Part shown: positions 1 through 14,049 of the stretch, one piece after another
Layout: every line of letters starts with the position of its first letter
Position numbering within the stretch: the first letter of the stretch is position 1
Source: Phallusia mammillata
Lineage: Eukaryota > Chordata > Ascidiacea > Phlebobranchia > Ascidiidae
DNA length: 64,000 bases
Assembly (NCBI GenBank): GCA_003260075.1
Contig: QLIY01000002.1
Span: 434,746 to 498,745, forward strand
Reading direction: 5' to 3'
Translations under genes and position numbers: made by a program
Notes under the pieces: model-generated
What the model was told of the DNA's origin: nothing
Database searches by the model: none
Seen by the model: the letters and a program-made list of their open reading frames with translations, nothing else

Positions 1-2552
1 ACCAAATTGATTGAATCGTCATGAAGACATCTAGAAAATCGATCCGCCAAAGCGATTGCGACTTAACATTGTTGCAGTTCGCAATAACCGCAGTTGGCGG
101 CGACATTTGCCACAGTAGATTGATTGAATCGTCATGAAAACAGTCCGAAATCGACCCAGGAGGTTCCGTCGAACACTGGACTTGTTGACGCGTCAAAAAT
201 GGACAATAGCCGCAGACTGACCCGTCGGTCAATTTGTCGCACTGTAGTGACGTTTTTATTGCCGCACGCGTCCACGCCGCGAAAAAAATGAAATCGCGAA
301 TTTTCGCCGCGGGTCAATGAACGCATTGTGACATCATCAGTCGTAAAAGCGTTGGAACATTTCCGGTCGATGTAAATTAAAACTTGCTTCCCATCAACTG
401 CGATTTTACGGGGAAGGGCAAATAAATAAGTCGGGGGCTTTCCCTCTTAGCGTGGGTCTGTCGTAAATTCGATCACAGCGAAGAAAAAACGGAACGCGCT
501 AAAGAGAAAAACCAACGTAAGAACTGATTAATTGCCCTCGTCCAGTGGTTGATCGTAAAATGCGCGGCGCGTGCGACGGTTTTTATCTCATTCCTAAAAT
601 GTTGACTAAAGATTTGCACGCTTGGCAGTTAATCTGTCGTTTATCAGGCGGTGCTCGGCGATCAAATGAAGCCTCATGCGTTAGCGGGGCATCAACAACG
701 GCAGGGTATATAGGCGCGCGCATTTTCCCATGAGCGTACTGGTTATTTACTGAAATCGTTTATCACCACGTGCTCAACAAATAGCTTTATCAGGCAAAAT
801 TTATCTGCAGGTAAATAGCGCGGGAATTAACGATCCCACTTCGGGTCGCCGGGTCGAGAAAATAGGCGAACTGTTGGTCTGCTTACGATGCCGACTCGTA
901 TTTGATATAAATTAAGACATTGTTATCGAACGTGGCACATATTTGCTCAAGTGCTTACGCCGCGATAAAACTTCCAGCGACTTTGCGACTGGCAAACATA
1001 AGGCTAAGTCTAACGAGTGCAAACATTCCCTTCGCCACAAAATAACACCCCCCTTGTCGATTAACTGTTCTCTGTCACATAAATAGTTACATGCATTAGC
1101 CACGAGCCTTGTTTGAATGTTTGCGAGTATGAGCCGTGAAATCGGTAAACATCAATTTTCGGGGAATGATGATTCGAACTATCCTTGTTGTGTGTTTGCG
1201 CATCGCTCTATCTGTATCGCATTGTATTAACCCGAAATCCGATAAAATGTTAAATCCACGACCCTTCAAGCAGTGTTTCCACAATTTTTTTTGTTTTCTT
1301 TGCAGAACACTTGACGGCTTAAAAATGCAAAAAAAATAAAAAGAATTTTTAATTCAAACAAACTAATAAAAAAAATCAAATAAATAACTGTGCAAATTTA
1401 GTGTCACGGTTTTGGTAACAAACCTTCAAACAGTGTTTCCAAAACTTTTTTATGCTTTTTATTTCATTTATTTTCAATGTGGACAAAACCATCAAATAAA
1501 TCAATTTTGAACTTGTGTTGGGTTTCACTAGCTTTCCCGAGTACACCCCTATTTCATCAAAAGGCGCCTTAAATAATTCCGATTCTAGGTAGCAGAGCAA
1601 ATACCCTAATGACCCGACAAAGTCACACAATAAGATACCAGTAAAAATTTGTTCGCTAGCTTCCGGACGAGTTTGTCGTTTTCTTATCGCTTTTTCTTAT
1701 CTTTTGAGTACTTAACGTAACAAAGAGACATACACATACGCACAGTAATACACACTATAGGTTTAACGATAATAGGCTACCCTCAGAAGCATGCCTTGTC
1801 AAACGTATGATTAATGATAGACTCGAATACATGGTATCATATTTTTCTGTTCAATCGTAGTCTAGGGTAGAATTTACTGCCCTATTTTATGTGTATTTAG
1901 TGGTTTTGATATATCGCCTCTAAAATGGGTATGTTTGCAGTTATTTTATGGGCAAATGCTATATAATGCGTAAATACGCGCATTTGATCAAAATGGATAC
2001 TTCGACAAAATGGACTGACTTAAATAATGCAGAAAAGTGCTTTTCAAAACGTGTTGATGCCTCAAATGTTGCTGCGTTGCTAAACGTTGCGATTAGAATA
2101 TCAATTTTGTTTTGGTCAGTATGAGTATTTTCGATGTACAAGAAGTTTTTTGGGGGGAATGTAGTGTTTAGGGTAAAGCAATATCGGCAATCTTTCCTTA
2201 AGTTAAGACTTTAGACTTGGTTTGGAAACAAATATCATCAAATCCAACTTTCAAGACTTGAAAACCTAGTTTAAGACTTGGTTTAACAATAACCAAATAT
2301 GGCAACTCCAAATACCCGTTACCGAACACTAACTGATCATATGGGATGAAACCCACACGAAATATTACACTTCCCACAGTCACAATCGAACTGAAAACAC
2401 ATCTGCCGCGTATCGTGTTGATTTCCCATAAACCTACGCCATTTCGATTGATGTGATTTCGCAACAAAGGAAATAGAGCTCAAATGTTACTGTTTAGATT
2501 TGCGGAAATCCTTCTGCTGGATTGAAATGTGACTGTTTGGTTGCTCTCTTAC
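1..2552. other. Non-coding sequence, presumably Dach intron
   Basis: No exon, RNA gene or transposon could be supported here. The stretch has AT-rich tracts, a short direct repeat around 1264 and 1424 (CTTCAAxCAGTGTTTCCA) and a repeated AAGACTTGG-type motif near 2210-2285. If Dach continues leftward this is intron or later exons I could not recognise. None of its open frames resembles the C-terminal Dach domain. Confidence 0.5.
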
Positions 2553-2646
2553 CTCGCCTGTCGTTATGTGTGGTATTGTCGAATGCTGAATGGTCCATTC
2601 GCGGTCGTTTGTTGTAGTTTGAAAAGTCGTGTTGACTGATCAGGCT
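2553..2646 (-). CDS. Dach: Tentative further Dach exon
   Basis: After a CACCAG acceptor an open stretch of 94 bp encodes SLISQHDFSNYNKRPRMDHS and continues to a GGCGAG|GTAAGAG donor in phase 1. It starts in phase 0, as the previous exon requires. The basic run followed by polar residues loosely resembles the KVKKIKLEAMSNYH region of DACH1 at the same place in the protein. Similarity is weak and the acceptor tract is only moderately pyrimidine-rich. Confidence 0.45.
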
Positions 2647-3175
2647 CTGGTGAATAAATGAATGTAACAGGGTTTACAACATGAACGATTGTGCTAACAA
2701 ACAACATCAGTTACATTTTTAATCACTCGATGCCCGAGTTCGAAATACAATGTGCATAAATAAATAACTGATGGAGCTAGTTGATAATCGAATTATGAGT
2801 AAAACATGACTCAACTATCTCATGCGAATAGGCGCCCCTACACATTTCAAGGTAAAACATAACAAAAGAAAGTCAAATGCCTTTTCAAAATATCCGCCTG
2901 ATTTGCGTATGATAATCATATGACATTACTGTTTACGTCAAGATTTATGTTTTGTGAGTTTAGGTAACGATTATATTAGGAAGATCAAGTTTTGACATCT
3001 TGCTTTGATGGTGTAACGTTGCCAAAACGATTGCAGTAAACAAATCATTACAAAAACACATAGGTTGTATTTGAACAATAACATTTCGTTATGATATGCT
3101 TTGAAGTATAGGCAGAATTATATTTTTTTATATTTTAAAGTTATGAAAGCCCTACATGCAAATTAATGAACTTAC

Positions 3176-3266
3176 ATTAGTAACTGCGCTGTTTCTGGCG
3201 TGATGAGACATGAGGTCGGCCGTGGGAGGAAGCATCGGGTAACGCTTTGGCGGGCGACCTGGTCGA
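3176..3266 (-). CDS. Dach: Dach exon with RPGRPPKR motif
   Basis: The exon follows a TTTCAG acceptor and completes a split Ser codon to read S-RPGRPPKR, then Met/Pro/His-rich residues ending in NSAVTN before GTAAG. RPGRPPKR is the basic, AT-hook-like stretch directly after the DACH box in DACH1. The exon lies almost 15 kb from the previous one, but phase and motif order leave little doubt that they join. Confidence 0.9.
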
Positions 3267-5639
3267 CTGAAATGAAAAACGAAATATTAGTTGAAGCGCA
3301 CTGAGACCCAATACACAAGAGCATTAGCTTTGACATTGAAAGCTAGCTCAGTGTGGCAAGTGCCAATTAAGTATGCATTTCGATTTTTTGAATTTTAGCT
3401 GAAATATATCAGGTTTAGGAACTGAAAACGCGCCAGCGCGGGTGTTTTTCGGTACAAAGTGAAGGCCAACGCTTTTTGGCTGCTTTTGGGTTGATCTGCT
3501 GCCAGCGTTTGCACGCCGACGTGCGAATAAACTCGAACACACGATGACTGTTCGTGTCAGTGGTAAAAAAATAACGATAAAAAAGACATAATAGAAAATC
3601 TACTTATAAATCACATAAAAAAATGCAAAACTTCTAAGAGGTTATTATAGATAGCAATTTTACATTTTATTAAAAGTTTTGATATTATCTTCGTTTTGAT
3701 ATTATGCCTTTAACGATAGCCAAGTTCTTCATCTAAAAACTTTGTGTAACTTTGTATAACTTTGGACGAAAAACGTCATTAAATATGCCCCCTTTCGATG
3801 ATGTTACCTTTGTTAGGCATTGTAAAAAATATGTGAGAAGTTTAAAATTGTATTTAGTTTTAATTTAATTGTATAATTTTTTTCAACAATGTACTTCGAA
3901 TTCGTCACCGTGAAATAAACTAAAAAATCGAGCAAAGTTTGCATCAAAGCGGCACAAAACACATAACACGCTGTCAGGCGTTAAATTTGCGTCGCGGCGT
4001 GGACGAAATTAAATTCCAGTTTTCTGTCAGAAGTACAGACGCCGACGCGCTTCACCAACACGCCCAATCACATTGCGAAATAACGGTTGATTGAAACTTT
4101 TCAAGCCCATGCTACAATAATAGAAACTGAAAAAGTTTTATGCTATTCCGTTTCCACGCTAAGGAAGCTACAATCGATCCTTGGCGCGATTTTTGTCATT
4201 TGAAACAAAGACGTGGGAACAATTCCACACGCGTGACAATTGTGATGTCATAATTCGCGAATCCCGTGGGGGGCTTTTTGGGGGGTAAACGCTGACAGTA
4301 GTCCCTCGTCACGTGGCGTTCACGCATGAGCGAGCAAGCAGGTTCACGTCTCGCGGGATTTCAAATGTCGAATTTTCCAACTCGCATTGTGACGTCACAA
4401 TGATATAGCGCGACGGCGACGCGACGGCAAATTAAATTACTTTCCGGCGACGCTGTTTCAGGCAAAGACCAGTGCGCTTAATTATTAATGTGTAAACGCT
4501 ACAGCAAAAGCGCGAGAGAGGTTGATTTCGGCGAAGTAGCAACGCCCCTGCAGTTTGCTGTAGTAATGTCTCAAGCGGCGAGATGATATCGGAGCAAATT
4601 GATGTTGTATTTGCGCCATCTTGGCTGACCTTCGCCACTGCGCCCCTCTCTCTCAGTCTCGCTTTATTTTGTGACTTTACGCTGGAGCTGCTAGACGCCC
4701 TGGATGCCCATCGTTCATATTTGAAATGACAACAGTTCTTGAACGCAGTAAACACTGAAAGCTTTGCTCGTTATCTTAAACTTACGTCGTATCGAATTTT
4801 GAAAAGAAAAAACAAAAGAAAGGGATATTATAGAGAAAAAAATAACAGTCGTATTTTTTACAACGCGTTCAATCAACTACAGTGTTCCAATTCACCACAA
4901 AACAAAACAATTATTTTTAATTTGTTACCAGTTTGGCACCGCTAAAGTGCTTAACACTCATTGGCAAAAAAAAGCACGGAAAAATATGGTAAATAAGCGA
5001 CAACCCAATCTCAACCATCAATCAATTTCTGACAGAAGCCTAAAATCGACCCACGCAGCTCCTTATAATTCCAATTGATAGGAAAATCACCGTTTAAACC
5101 CTTTTGTAACCATAATCTACAAAAAATCTGAATGATTTATAAGTTGATTGTTTGCAAAGCAAACGCCTGAAGAGTGACACCATATGGTATTGAAAAGCAA
5201 GCATGTTTGTTTACACCGTGGGAGCCACTGAACGATTCGGTTTGGGCAATATTTTGGATAGCTATTATCGCCACAGAAATGGTCCAAGCCAATCGGCAAA
5301 TATTAAATCCACGTCTCGACATTAATTATGCATGGTCATTACGGAGCAATTTTCGCGTTTAATCGTGTACACATTTGCCGAGCATGAGATGATATCTACG
5401 GAGGCGCCGTGGGATGGCTGCTGTTTTGTATGTTTGTGTGTCTGTATTTGTCACTGCGGATCAAGTCTTATCGCTTAACGTTTCTTCCTATCTGCGAGGA
5501 GTTTAAACAAACAAGCTAATGAAAAGTACCTGATATGGTTAAGCAACAATCTAGACAATTTGAATTAAGAGTGCTTGATAAATTTTTAAATAGGCCTTTT
5601 AACCCTGATGACATCAATCACGATCTTGCCAAGACAAAG

Positions 5640-6250
5640 TAACTCGATTATGAAACTTCCTAATGCAAAATGAATTTTTTAAATTGTCAAATTTTGAGTG
5701 TTGTAAGTTACGATTTGAATGAAGTTATGCTACTTCAAATGCAACCACATACTCTAAAACCCAGGACAAAATCCCCTGACCAAAAAGTTGTTAAAACAAC
5801 AATTACAAGATAGAAGAAAAACCCACAAATGCAACATGATTTTTGGAAATGTTCAGAATTTCTGCGTTTCAAGTTATGATTTTTATTGAGTTATATTGCT
5901 TCAAATACAATTGTATACACCCTAGCACAAAAAACCTGTAACATAAAGTTGTCAAAACAACAATTGCAAGATAGAAGAAAAACCCACAAATGCAAAATGA
6001 TGTTTTTTTAATTGTCAAAACTTGAATGTACAAAATATACTCATAAAGAGTGGCAGACGATCTGTCGGTCACCACCCTGTTACAGAGGCTGATTCTTGTA
6101 GTCTGTTATGATATCACACTTACAAAACTTGAAAGATTAGAGTTTTGGTTTTTGGAGTTCTATGACTTCAATTCCTAACATCCCATGAAAAAATCCCCCC
6201 AACCACAAAAGTTGTCAAAACAACAGCTGTATGATAGGAGAAATACTCCC
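5640..6250. repeat. Minisatellite, ~160 bp units, about 3.5 diverged copies
   Basis: The core with GTTGTCAAAACAACAA followed by GATAGAAGAAAAACCCACA occurs at about 5787 and 5948, with a partial copy near 6213. The spacing is about 161 bp. The intervening text (CAAGTTATGATTT, CTTCAAATACAA) also recurs upstream around 5700. Units are diverged, suggesting an old array. Confidence 0.75.
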
Positions 6251-7155
6251 TAACTGCTGCTAATCAACAACAAAATAGAATATATCTCCATATACAGGAG
6301 GAAAACAAAAGCACTATTGCGGAAGAATGGAAATGCCCGGGAACATCCCAACCGCGGAAATAAAGGCTTAGAACGGGCCTGTATAGGCGAGTTAAAGCAA
6401 AAGGAAGGATGGACTCCATCCCGCTAATTACATCCCTTTGCTGTATCAGTTTCATGAGGGGACATGAAAACAGTGTCGCCCTTTGAATAGAGCAACATGC
6501 GCCTACACCTTTCTTGCTTTACTCTATTGCCGGGAAGGCATTTTGTGAGGATGCATTGCTTCCCGCCGGATTAGTGAATCTTATTTGCAAGTGATTATGT
6601 CCGTTTTTGGTTTTGTCTTATCGCCTGCTGTTTAACCTTTGGTGAACCGTAGATTAGGGTGTAAAAGATATTGAGATCTTTGCTTGAAAAAGATTCATTT
6701 TTTTCTTAAAGATTTAATGTGAAATTATTTATGAATTGAACACATTTTTATTTGCTGTTTGAATTTATCCTATTTTACAGTTGTCATATGAAAGTTCATA
6801 TTTATTTTGTGATATTTTAGAAACTAAACTCATTAGCCGCATGAACCCATCTCAATCCTTTTTACATCACCCGCTTTATATAGTGGTCACAGGGGTTAAA
6901 AAAAACAACGTCCCATTCACCCATGCTATTGGGGCAAGAGTTGGACTTTTGACCCAGCTATACAGCCCCAATGTACTCCCAAGCGCCGGAAACATTTGAC
7001 GGCGAAGAGAATTGCCGCAATTTGAAACATCATGTTCATGACGTCATCAATAATGCATTAACCCGTATCATTAAACTTGCGGCATCTATAATGCACAAGG
7101 ACACAAGTGATATCTCTCCTGTTTGCCTCATCAAACGGCGAACGGCATGACATCT

Positions 7156-7156
<1 letters not shown>

Positions 7157-7214
<58 letters not shown>
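7157..7214. repeat. Poly-C tract, 58 bases
   Basis: Fifty-eight uninterrupted C residues are flanked by unrelated sequence (GACATCTT before, ATCTATTC after). No flanking duplication is visible, unlike the short C-runs. It creates spurious poly-Gly open frames on the other strand. Either a real homopolymer or a filler at a difficult spot is possible. Confidence 0.95.
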
Positions 7215-7638
7215 ATCTATTCGAAAAGGTTGTACGCAAAAAGAGGGGGGAGGGGGATAAAACACAAGCGTGTCGCAGATTAGGGAAGGGGGGCACAGTT
7301 TGACTGGAACACGACAATGCACTTAAGCTCCCGACTTTAGGACACAATCGCATTAATTGCCGGCATCGCAATTTGAAATGCCACCTAATGAATGCCGTGG
7401 CGCTTTAATTAGACGTGCGACCCCGAATTGGAACAGTCGTTTTCGCGGGACAGTCTCGTTTATCTGCGCAAAAGAAAATCAAATCATCCCGCGATTTAAC
7501 CCCCCACGTAACCACTTTTTTTCCAAACCGGCGTCGGGTGGGCGTATACTTTCTCTTTTCCTCATGCATTTTGTTGGAATGATATGCACATTGCATGCAG
7601 TAATCTGACGCCTATCGGATAAAACCATTTGCATCCAG

Positions 7639-7970
7639 GTTGAGTCAAAGGTTCCCGATTTGAAGGGCGCTAATCCAAGTTAGTAGAACGCCTGTACTTT
7701 TGCACGTAGCTCTGGAAGCCCAAGGCCTTTGTCACGTTAAGAGGACCTTTAAATGAAACTCGTTGTTGGCGAAAAAGCATGCCACGGTATAAAAAAATCC
7801 CCCCCCCCGTTGAGTCAAAGGTTCCCGATTTGAAGGGCGCTAATCCAAGTTAGTAGGACGCCTGTACTTTTGCACGTAGCTCTGGAAGTCCAAGGCCTTT
7901 GCCACGTTAAGAGGACCTTTAAATGAAATCGTTGTTGGCGAAAAAGCATGCCACGGTATAAAAAAAATCG
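7639..7970. repeat. Direct duplication joined by C10 (first)
   Basis: 7639-7799 is repeated at 7809-7970 with about four or five differences (roughly 3%). The copies are separated by ten C at 7799-7808. The arrangement X-C10-X' recurs elsewhere in the window and looks like two allelic contig ends abutted rather than merged. Confidence 0.9.
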
Positions 7971-7973
7971 GAA

Positions 7974-8240
7974 GTTTTTCTAACTTGTGGTAATCGAACA
8001 CAAGAATCTTTGACTGAGCAGTAACCTAACTAATATCATACCGAGTTGTCAAAATCAGTGTATATAGCACATTAGTCATTTGCCTTTACCATTTTCGTTC
8101 TACCCCCCCCCCGTTTTTCTAACTTGTGGTAATCGAACACAAGAATCTTTGACTGAGCAGCAACCTAACTAATATCATACCGAGTTGTCAAAATCAGTGT
8201 ATATAGTACATTAGTCATTTGCCTTTACCATTTTCGTTCT
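7974..8240. repeat. Direct duplication joined by C10 (second)
   Basis: 7974-8101 recurs at 8113-8240 with about two substitutions, separated by a ten-C run at 8103-8112. The repeated text includes the GAGTTGTCAAAATCAGTG element also found near 10280. Confidence 0.9.
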
Positions 8241-8293
8241 AACCTGTTGTTCACTATTTAGTTTTTCTGATCCTACTTTTTTAACTTTAAAGA

Positions 8294-8528
8294 ACTGACC
8301 CTATACCAGAGAAGTATAATGTGTGTAAACTACATACATGATATAAGTAAACATTTTACTTGTATTGACTTTTGACGAGAAATGTGCGACTTTTATTAAC
8401 AAAGCGCCCCCCCCCCACTGACCCTATACCAGAGAAGTATAATGTGTGTAAACTACATACATGACATGAGTAAACATTTTACTTGTATTGACTTTTGACG
8501 AAAAATGTGCGACTTTTATTAACAAAGC
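8294..8528. repeat. Direct duplication joined by C10 (third)
   Basis: 8294-8406 recurs at 8417-8528 with three substitutions, separated by ten C at 8407-8416. This is the third such junction within 800 bp. Confidence 0.9.
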
Positions 8529-9494
8529 CTTACTAATATATTAATCATAGGCAGAAATTGCACACGATGTTAGTAACAATCGGATAATTGTTTTAATTTC
8601 CACAAAAATTGTCCGGCCTCACTTAGGGCACAGGTTGGTCATTTCAATCAGGTGTCATTTTTTGTGCATTCAATTTTGCCAATAACATCGCCGCTATGGC
8701 ACCCACAGCGCCAGGAAAGAGGCAATTTCCAATGCGAGTGGAAAAACAATGAAAATGTCAATCAAGTTTCTCCAATCTGCCACAGAACAATGCGCAAAAC
8801 CTGGACCCCGCTTTTAACCACTGTTGCGCCTTTCCCTCTTTGTAGAGCCAGTGGATTTCTTATATAATACCCCGTAATTGAAGTTCAGCATACCGCTAAT
8901 CTCGAAACGCAATTTCGGGAATAGTTTGTTGAGCTAATTCCTATTTAGGGGGAGCTTAAAATTTTTGCCTGCAATTTTCAGTTTAGTGGTTTTAATAACA
9001 TTTCGCGATTTGCTGTTTTAACAGGCAAAACAAGTTAAAAATACAACACAGGCACACGAAAAAACGGCACAAATAAGTTTCACACATAAAACTCTTGTCT
9101 TTGTTATAACTCAGGAAACAATCCTTGGTTCTAAATGCGTGCATTTGGGATTAGAAAAAGATTTTGAGTCGATTTCGACAATTTTTTGCTTCACCGGTTT
9201 CTACTACTGAAGATTATGTTAGGAGCGGTTTTAAGGGTTTCGACCACTACAAATTTCAAGCGCTCTGGGCAAGTTAAATGCCCTGTTATAAGCTTACTTA
9301 ACGGTTGATTCCTTTCCTCTTTTTGAAGTTTAAAACCAGCATAAACAGACTATAAATCGGCCAATTTATTCAAGAGGTCGAATTTTGCAAATTCTCAAAT
9401 ATATATTTATTCGTACAAAACGTCTGCGACTGCTTGCAGGTTAAACCACCTTCATGGACCAAATTACCTAGGCAACAAAAGCGTCCCCCTAAAC

Positions 9495-9740
9495 CAGAGG
9501 GTCCCTACCGGGGAGGAATTTCTCTTAAGGAAGGAAATTAAAACTTAAGGGGAGAAATTTACTTTAATTTTTACATGTAGTTTGTAAACATACACTCAAG
9601 TTCTGGGAATATAACCTGTGAAGTTGATAAAATACCCTATTTTAAATGATCTTTGCATGGTTTACCGTCTGCTATGTAGTATATTTACGGGGGTTTTGAA
9701 TTATTAAGAAAGAATTCGTCAAATAGATAGGAAATCACTG
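9495..9740. mobile_element. Non-autonomous hAT-type MITE, 246 bp
   Basis: The left end is CAGAGGGTCCCTACC and the right end is ATCACTG. Flanking 8-bp target duplications are CCCTAAAC (9487-9494) and CCTTAAAC (9741-9748), 7 of 8 matching. Internal sequence is shared with the partial copy at 34680-34914 (for example GGGGAGGAATTT and CTGGGAATATAAC). Eight-bp TSDs and CAG...CTG ends are typical of hAT elements. There is no coding capacity. Confidence 0.7.
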
Positions 9741-10084
9741 CCTTAAACCAGCATTGGCAAGTGAAATAAAAATTAAGCAAATCGGTATTTGGACGAAGCA
9801 AGGAGAGACCGCCGCACAACAAGCAAGAACGCCGAGGCACCGGGCTTCCGCAGAGAGCAGCTCAAGTTTCACTAATTGTTGCGTGAACAATGGTTAATTA
9901 TGACAGAAGCAAAGTAAAAGTGCGGGGGCACGAACAATACGCGGACCTCGCCATCTGTTATCGCCGCTGCTGATTGGTTCGTTGTTCCTGCCCTCCATAA
10001 AGTAACACGTTATGGAGATGAAATTATAACCCTGTCGCCTATGCTACTGCACTATAGGCACCTTTGCGAATGACTTTTCCCCGA

Positions 10085-10400
10085 CTTATGGTCAGTGGCT
10101 CTGTGCTATTTAAGCAACTGGTGTATAGTTGTGAAAGACGTTGGTTCGATTCCCAGATAAACCTCATAAATTTTATGCAGAAATGTAATTATAGAACAAA
10201 CAACAAAAATCTGACTAAAATTGGGCCATTCCTACCAAGACGAAACATTGACTGTTCAACAACCTAACTAATATTATGCGCAAATTGTCAAAATCAGTGT
10301 ATATAGTACATTCATCATTTGTCTTAACTAAACCTTTTTCGATTTTTGTTCGATGTGCTGGTGTTCACTATTTAATTTTGCGAATCTTACTAAAAAATAA
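10085..10400 (+). mobile_element. Candidate tRNA-derived SINE
   Basis: A-box-like TGGTCAGTGGC (10089-10099) and B-box-like GGTTCGATTCC (10143-10153) are 54 bp apart, as in a tRNA with a long variable arm. The downstream body (10258-10370) is shared with 8019-8280, including CAACCTAACTAATAT and TTGTCAAAATCAGTGTATAT. The tRNA-like part does not fold cleanly by eye and no poly-A end is obvious, so it may be a decayed copy or a different dispersed repeat. Confidence 0.4.
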
Positions 10401-13400
10401 CCAAACAAGCAACACAGCCCACTAAGATTTGGCCTTGAATAACAGACAGCAAGCACAGTTGTTTCTTCGTATTGCATCGCACATTCGTGGTCTAATATCT
10501 TAGCGAGGCATCAGTCTTTATGACGCGTGGGACTTAGGTTTAATCGCCATAAACAGAGTCACACTGCAAAAAACAGGGAATATGTCTGCCGCGGCGGAGC
10601 AATGCAATTTTCCTCGCGTAAACAAGCAACAAACACTCGAGATCGCAATCAAATTGTGACATTTATACGTTTCCTGGTCTTTGCTAAAAGTCTAGGGGGC
10701 GATTTGGGCGTGTCCCTTCCCTAAAGTAGGTTTGTTGAGCGTTTGACTTTGCCAATAAGGAGAATAGGCCAGTAATCCTTGCGATAAAATCTCCCAGTGA
10801 AAACGTGTTTGTTAGTTTACACTGATCGCGATTGCAGAACACGTCCGATGATAGGAGATTGTTACATGAACGATTTTTCGAAAAAGTCACGGAGAGACAG
10901 GTGGGTTAAAATTCAAATCACTGTCTTTGGCTATACTTTGTAATGACAATTAAACTACTTGTACTATGCTAAGGTTCATCCAAAACCATGACCTCTCTGC
11001 ACGAACATTCAAACTATTGGTACCAAGAAGCTTATACAATTCACAACGCTGAAAATGAATTTGAAATAATGTTTTAAGAAATTTGAGTTAACTCAATTTT
11101 GAAAGTTTGATTTAATCAAGTTTTATCTAATAGGCAATTAAAACGAGTTTTTTCAGAAAAACATTGTATAGTGTTTTGGCATTTCTTCGCAAAGGTGTTT
11201 GCTATAAATTTTATAATTGCAACCAAGCTTTCTAAATCTTTAACCTTTTTGAGAAGTGGTGTACTTTTTCATAAAATTTGAAGCTTTAAAATTTAACAAT
11301 TTTGGGGTAGTTAAAGGTCATTTTGGGGTAGTGAAGGTTATTACTCTGTTTTTTGGCAATCGGAAAAACGTATACGGTTCGTGACAGGCTATTCGCAAAT
11401 ATTCTAAGCACAGCAAACAGTAGTTACCGGCTTATGTGGGCTGTAGACTTGGGACTAAAACGGTTGGCGCGTTGCTGATTCGATTGTTAAGCTTCGCAAG
11501 ATCTGTCAGGTTGGTGAGGCGGAAAAAAAACAAGGCACCTCACAATCTTTACGGCGCTGACGGGACTACAAATGCTACCTGTGCCGCGTGACAGTTCAAG
11601 AAAAAATCTTTGACGCTGTTCTCCCTTGAGATTATGAGCATAAATTCCGTGACCATCTTCTACACTCCTGCAATCCCAGCGGAAGGTTTGAAGCGTTTTT
11701 GGCATTTTTCGACCCGGCCACTTTTCGTCAAACGCACCACGACAACGCTTGTCAGGTTTTTCGCACCACCAGAAGACATTTTGCCCTGATATGATTCAAT
11801 CGCATGAATGATGGCGTTTCGAGTGGAAGTGGTTTGGAAAGGAATTGAGAAAAAGCATTCGTTTGCGACAAAAATGTTTCCAAAATGGATTTTCAGCAAA
11901 CATTGCTAAATTTGTGTGCGTACGATTTAAAAAAATAAATTGAAGATAAATCTGAATCGCTAAATCTGAAGTGTTTTCGTGTTGAAAATGCAACTTAAAA
12001 TAGGTTTGACTAAAAAGATTATAATTGAAAAACTAACATATCTATTTGATTGCAAACCTATGAAAGGTCAAACGTTTAAATGAAAAAGTGTATTATTACT
12101 CATGTGCTTCTACGTTTATTATTACTTTGATGGCTTTAGTTTTTCAAATTCCCCACTTATTTTACTCGATAAAAAACAATATCGCATTTTTTTCTAACTG
12201 CTTGAGCAACGTTTTTACATTTCATCCTATAGGTTCAACGCAAATTGCAATGTACTTGTGTTAAAGTTGAACAAAAAATAAGGATTTCTTCATGGCCACA
12301 ATTTCGCAATAAAGCTTGCTAGAGCACAGCACAAAAATAAAAATCAAAGTTTGAACCGCGGCCCACCTGGACGTATCGTATTATGATGAAACAATAGTGT
12401 GAAATGGGTCGGTGGGGGGAAATGGTCCTTGGTGCCAGGCTTTAAGGAAAAGGTTAGAGCCATGACACCTTCGCACCAAACCCTTTCCCCTCAAGCTGGT
12501 GGGAACAACAAGCTTACTGGCGGCTTCAAATAACAAATCAAAATTCTCACGACAAACCCCCGTTGTATAACAATTCCGCAAACGCTTTATAGTTAGCAAT
12601 TGATTTTAAAATGATTTTTGTGTGATTTGCTAAATAAATTACTTGTTTTGCTAAATTTAGGTATTTTCGGTCAAAACTTTCTGGCAGCAAATGAAAAATG
12701 CGTTTTAAAAATGTTTGGAAGAGACCAAATATGTTAATGATGCCACAAACTAAGTCCATGTCAGAACAAATATTGCGTTTAATATTTTTACCCACACACC
12801 ACATATAAATCTACAAAAGACACGTATACATGCCAAGACAGGGTTTTACACCAATGCACAGTTCATACATTGCGTGTATATGCTTTAAGAAAGTCAAGTT
12901 TTGCAGCCCACAATGCAACGCGCAAAGTGGCGCAAAATTTCGCGTAGACATTTGCAAACCAACGGGTTCGTTTTGAAATAAACCACGATACGAGCGATGA
13001 CTATATTGTAAACATGACGCGCAACAAAATTCAACAGTCTGTAAACCGCCAGCAAGTCCATTAAAAGACATAGAGTGATTATAGTCATTGTTTTAAACGG
13101 TTGTTCAGTCACAATAACCAGACACAATCGTCACAATGATTTCTAGAATTAGGAGTCTGTTTGGCGCATTGTGACGTTTTAAATGGAAAACAGACAATCA
13201 AACACAAATCGTGGGTTGAGTCAAACTAAAAAAATTGTAAGTCAGACTTGCAAAAGCGCTTGTACCAAGATCACCTTACAACACACTATGCTATTCTCAC
13301 GATGTGGAAGTTTAAACTAAGTTTACCAAAGAGTTTTTGCAGTCAACTGAGTATGTTTTCTATTTTTAATGCTTTTTTTACACCTTGATTTGGTTGCGTG

Positions 13401-14049
13401 CTTTGTAAATGTAAGAACATGTTTTTTTGAAATTAGCTCAGTGTTTTGGGTAAAAATTGCCAATTATAAATATACATACCACACCAAACAGTTTTAACAT
13501 TTGTTTGCGTACAACAGCTCAATGTCTGTAACCTTGGAATACCACTATTCGTCATGAAATATCAAAATGTCTATTTAAAGTCTGGGTATTTATCATTTAA
13601 AACAAATTGAAAAACCTTTCGTCTACAACATTGGACATAAATATTTTACTGAAACTTGTGTAAAACAATAAAAAAACGCCCTTGGGGCCGCTAAATTTGC
13701 TGTAAATGTTTTAATTGGACCCGTATCAGCAGCAAGGCTATGTAGTCTGTCGGATTTTGTATAATTTTGATTGCTGTTTAGGGCACGCCTTTTAGCGTGT
13801 TTGGTCGGTGATCTTGTTTGCTGAGCAAATTCAATTGCGTTAAATTGGGCAAGGCCATCTAATGACATTTTCCGTGGCACAAAACATGTCTGGGTTAGAT
13901 AAGGCGGATTAAAGCAAAAGCAGCGTCTGTTGGGTCGTGATATTTGTTTCCAAGTGATGAGACAAGGAGTAAGCCATTTTTAAGGTTCAACATAAAAAAG
14001 GTTGGACTTGATGCTAACATTTGAGACCGTTCGACTAAATAAAAGACTT

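Noticed and set aside
7036..7371. Open frames with poly-Gly at 7.0-7.4 kb
   Set aside because: They exist only because the poly-C tract lacks stops; the flanking text has no coding character.
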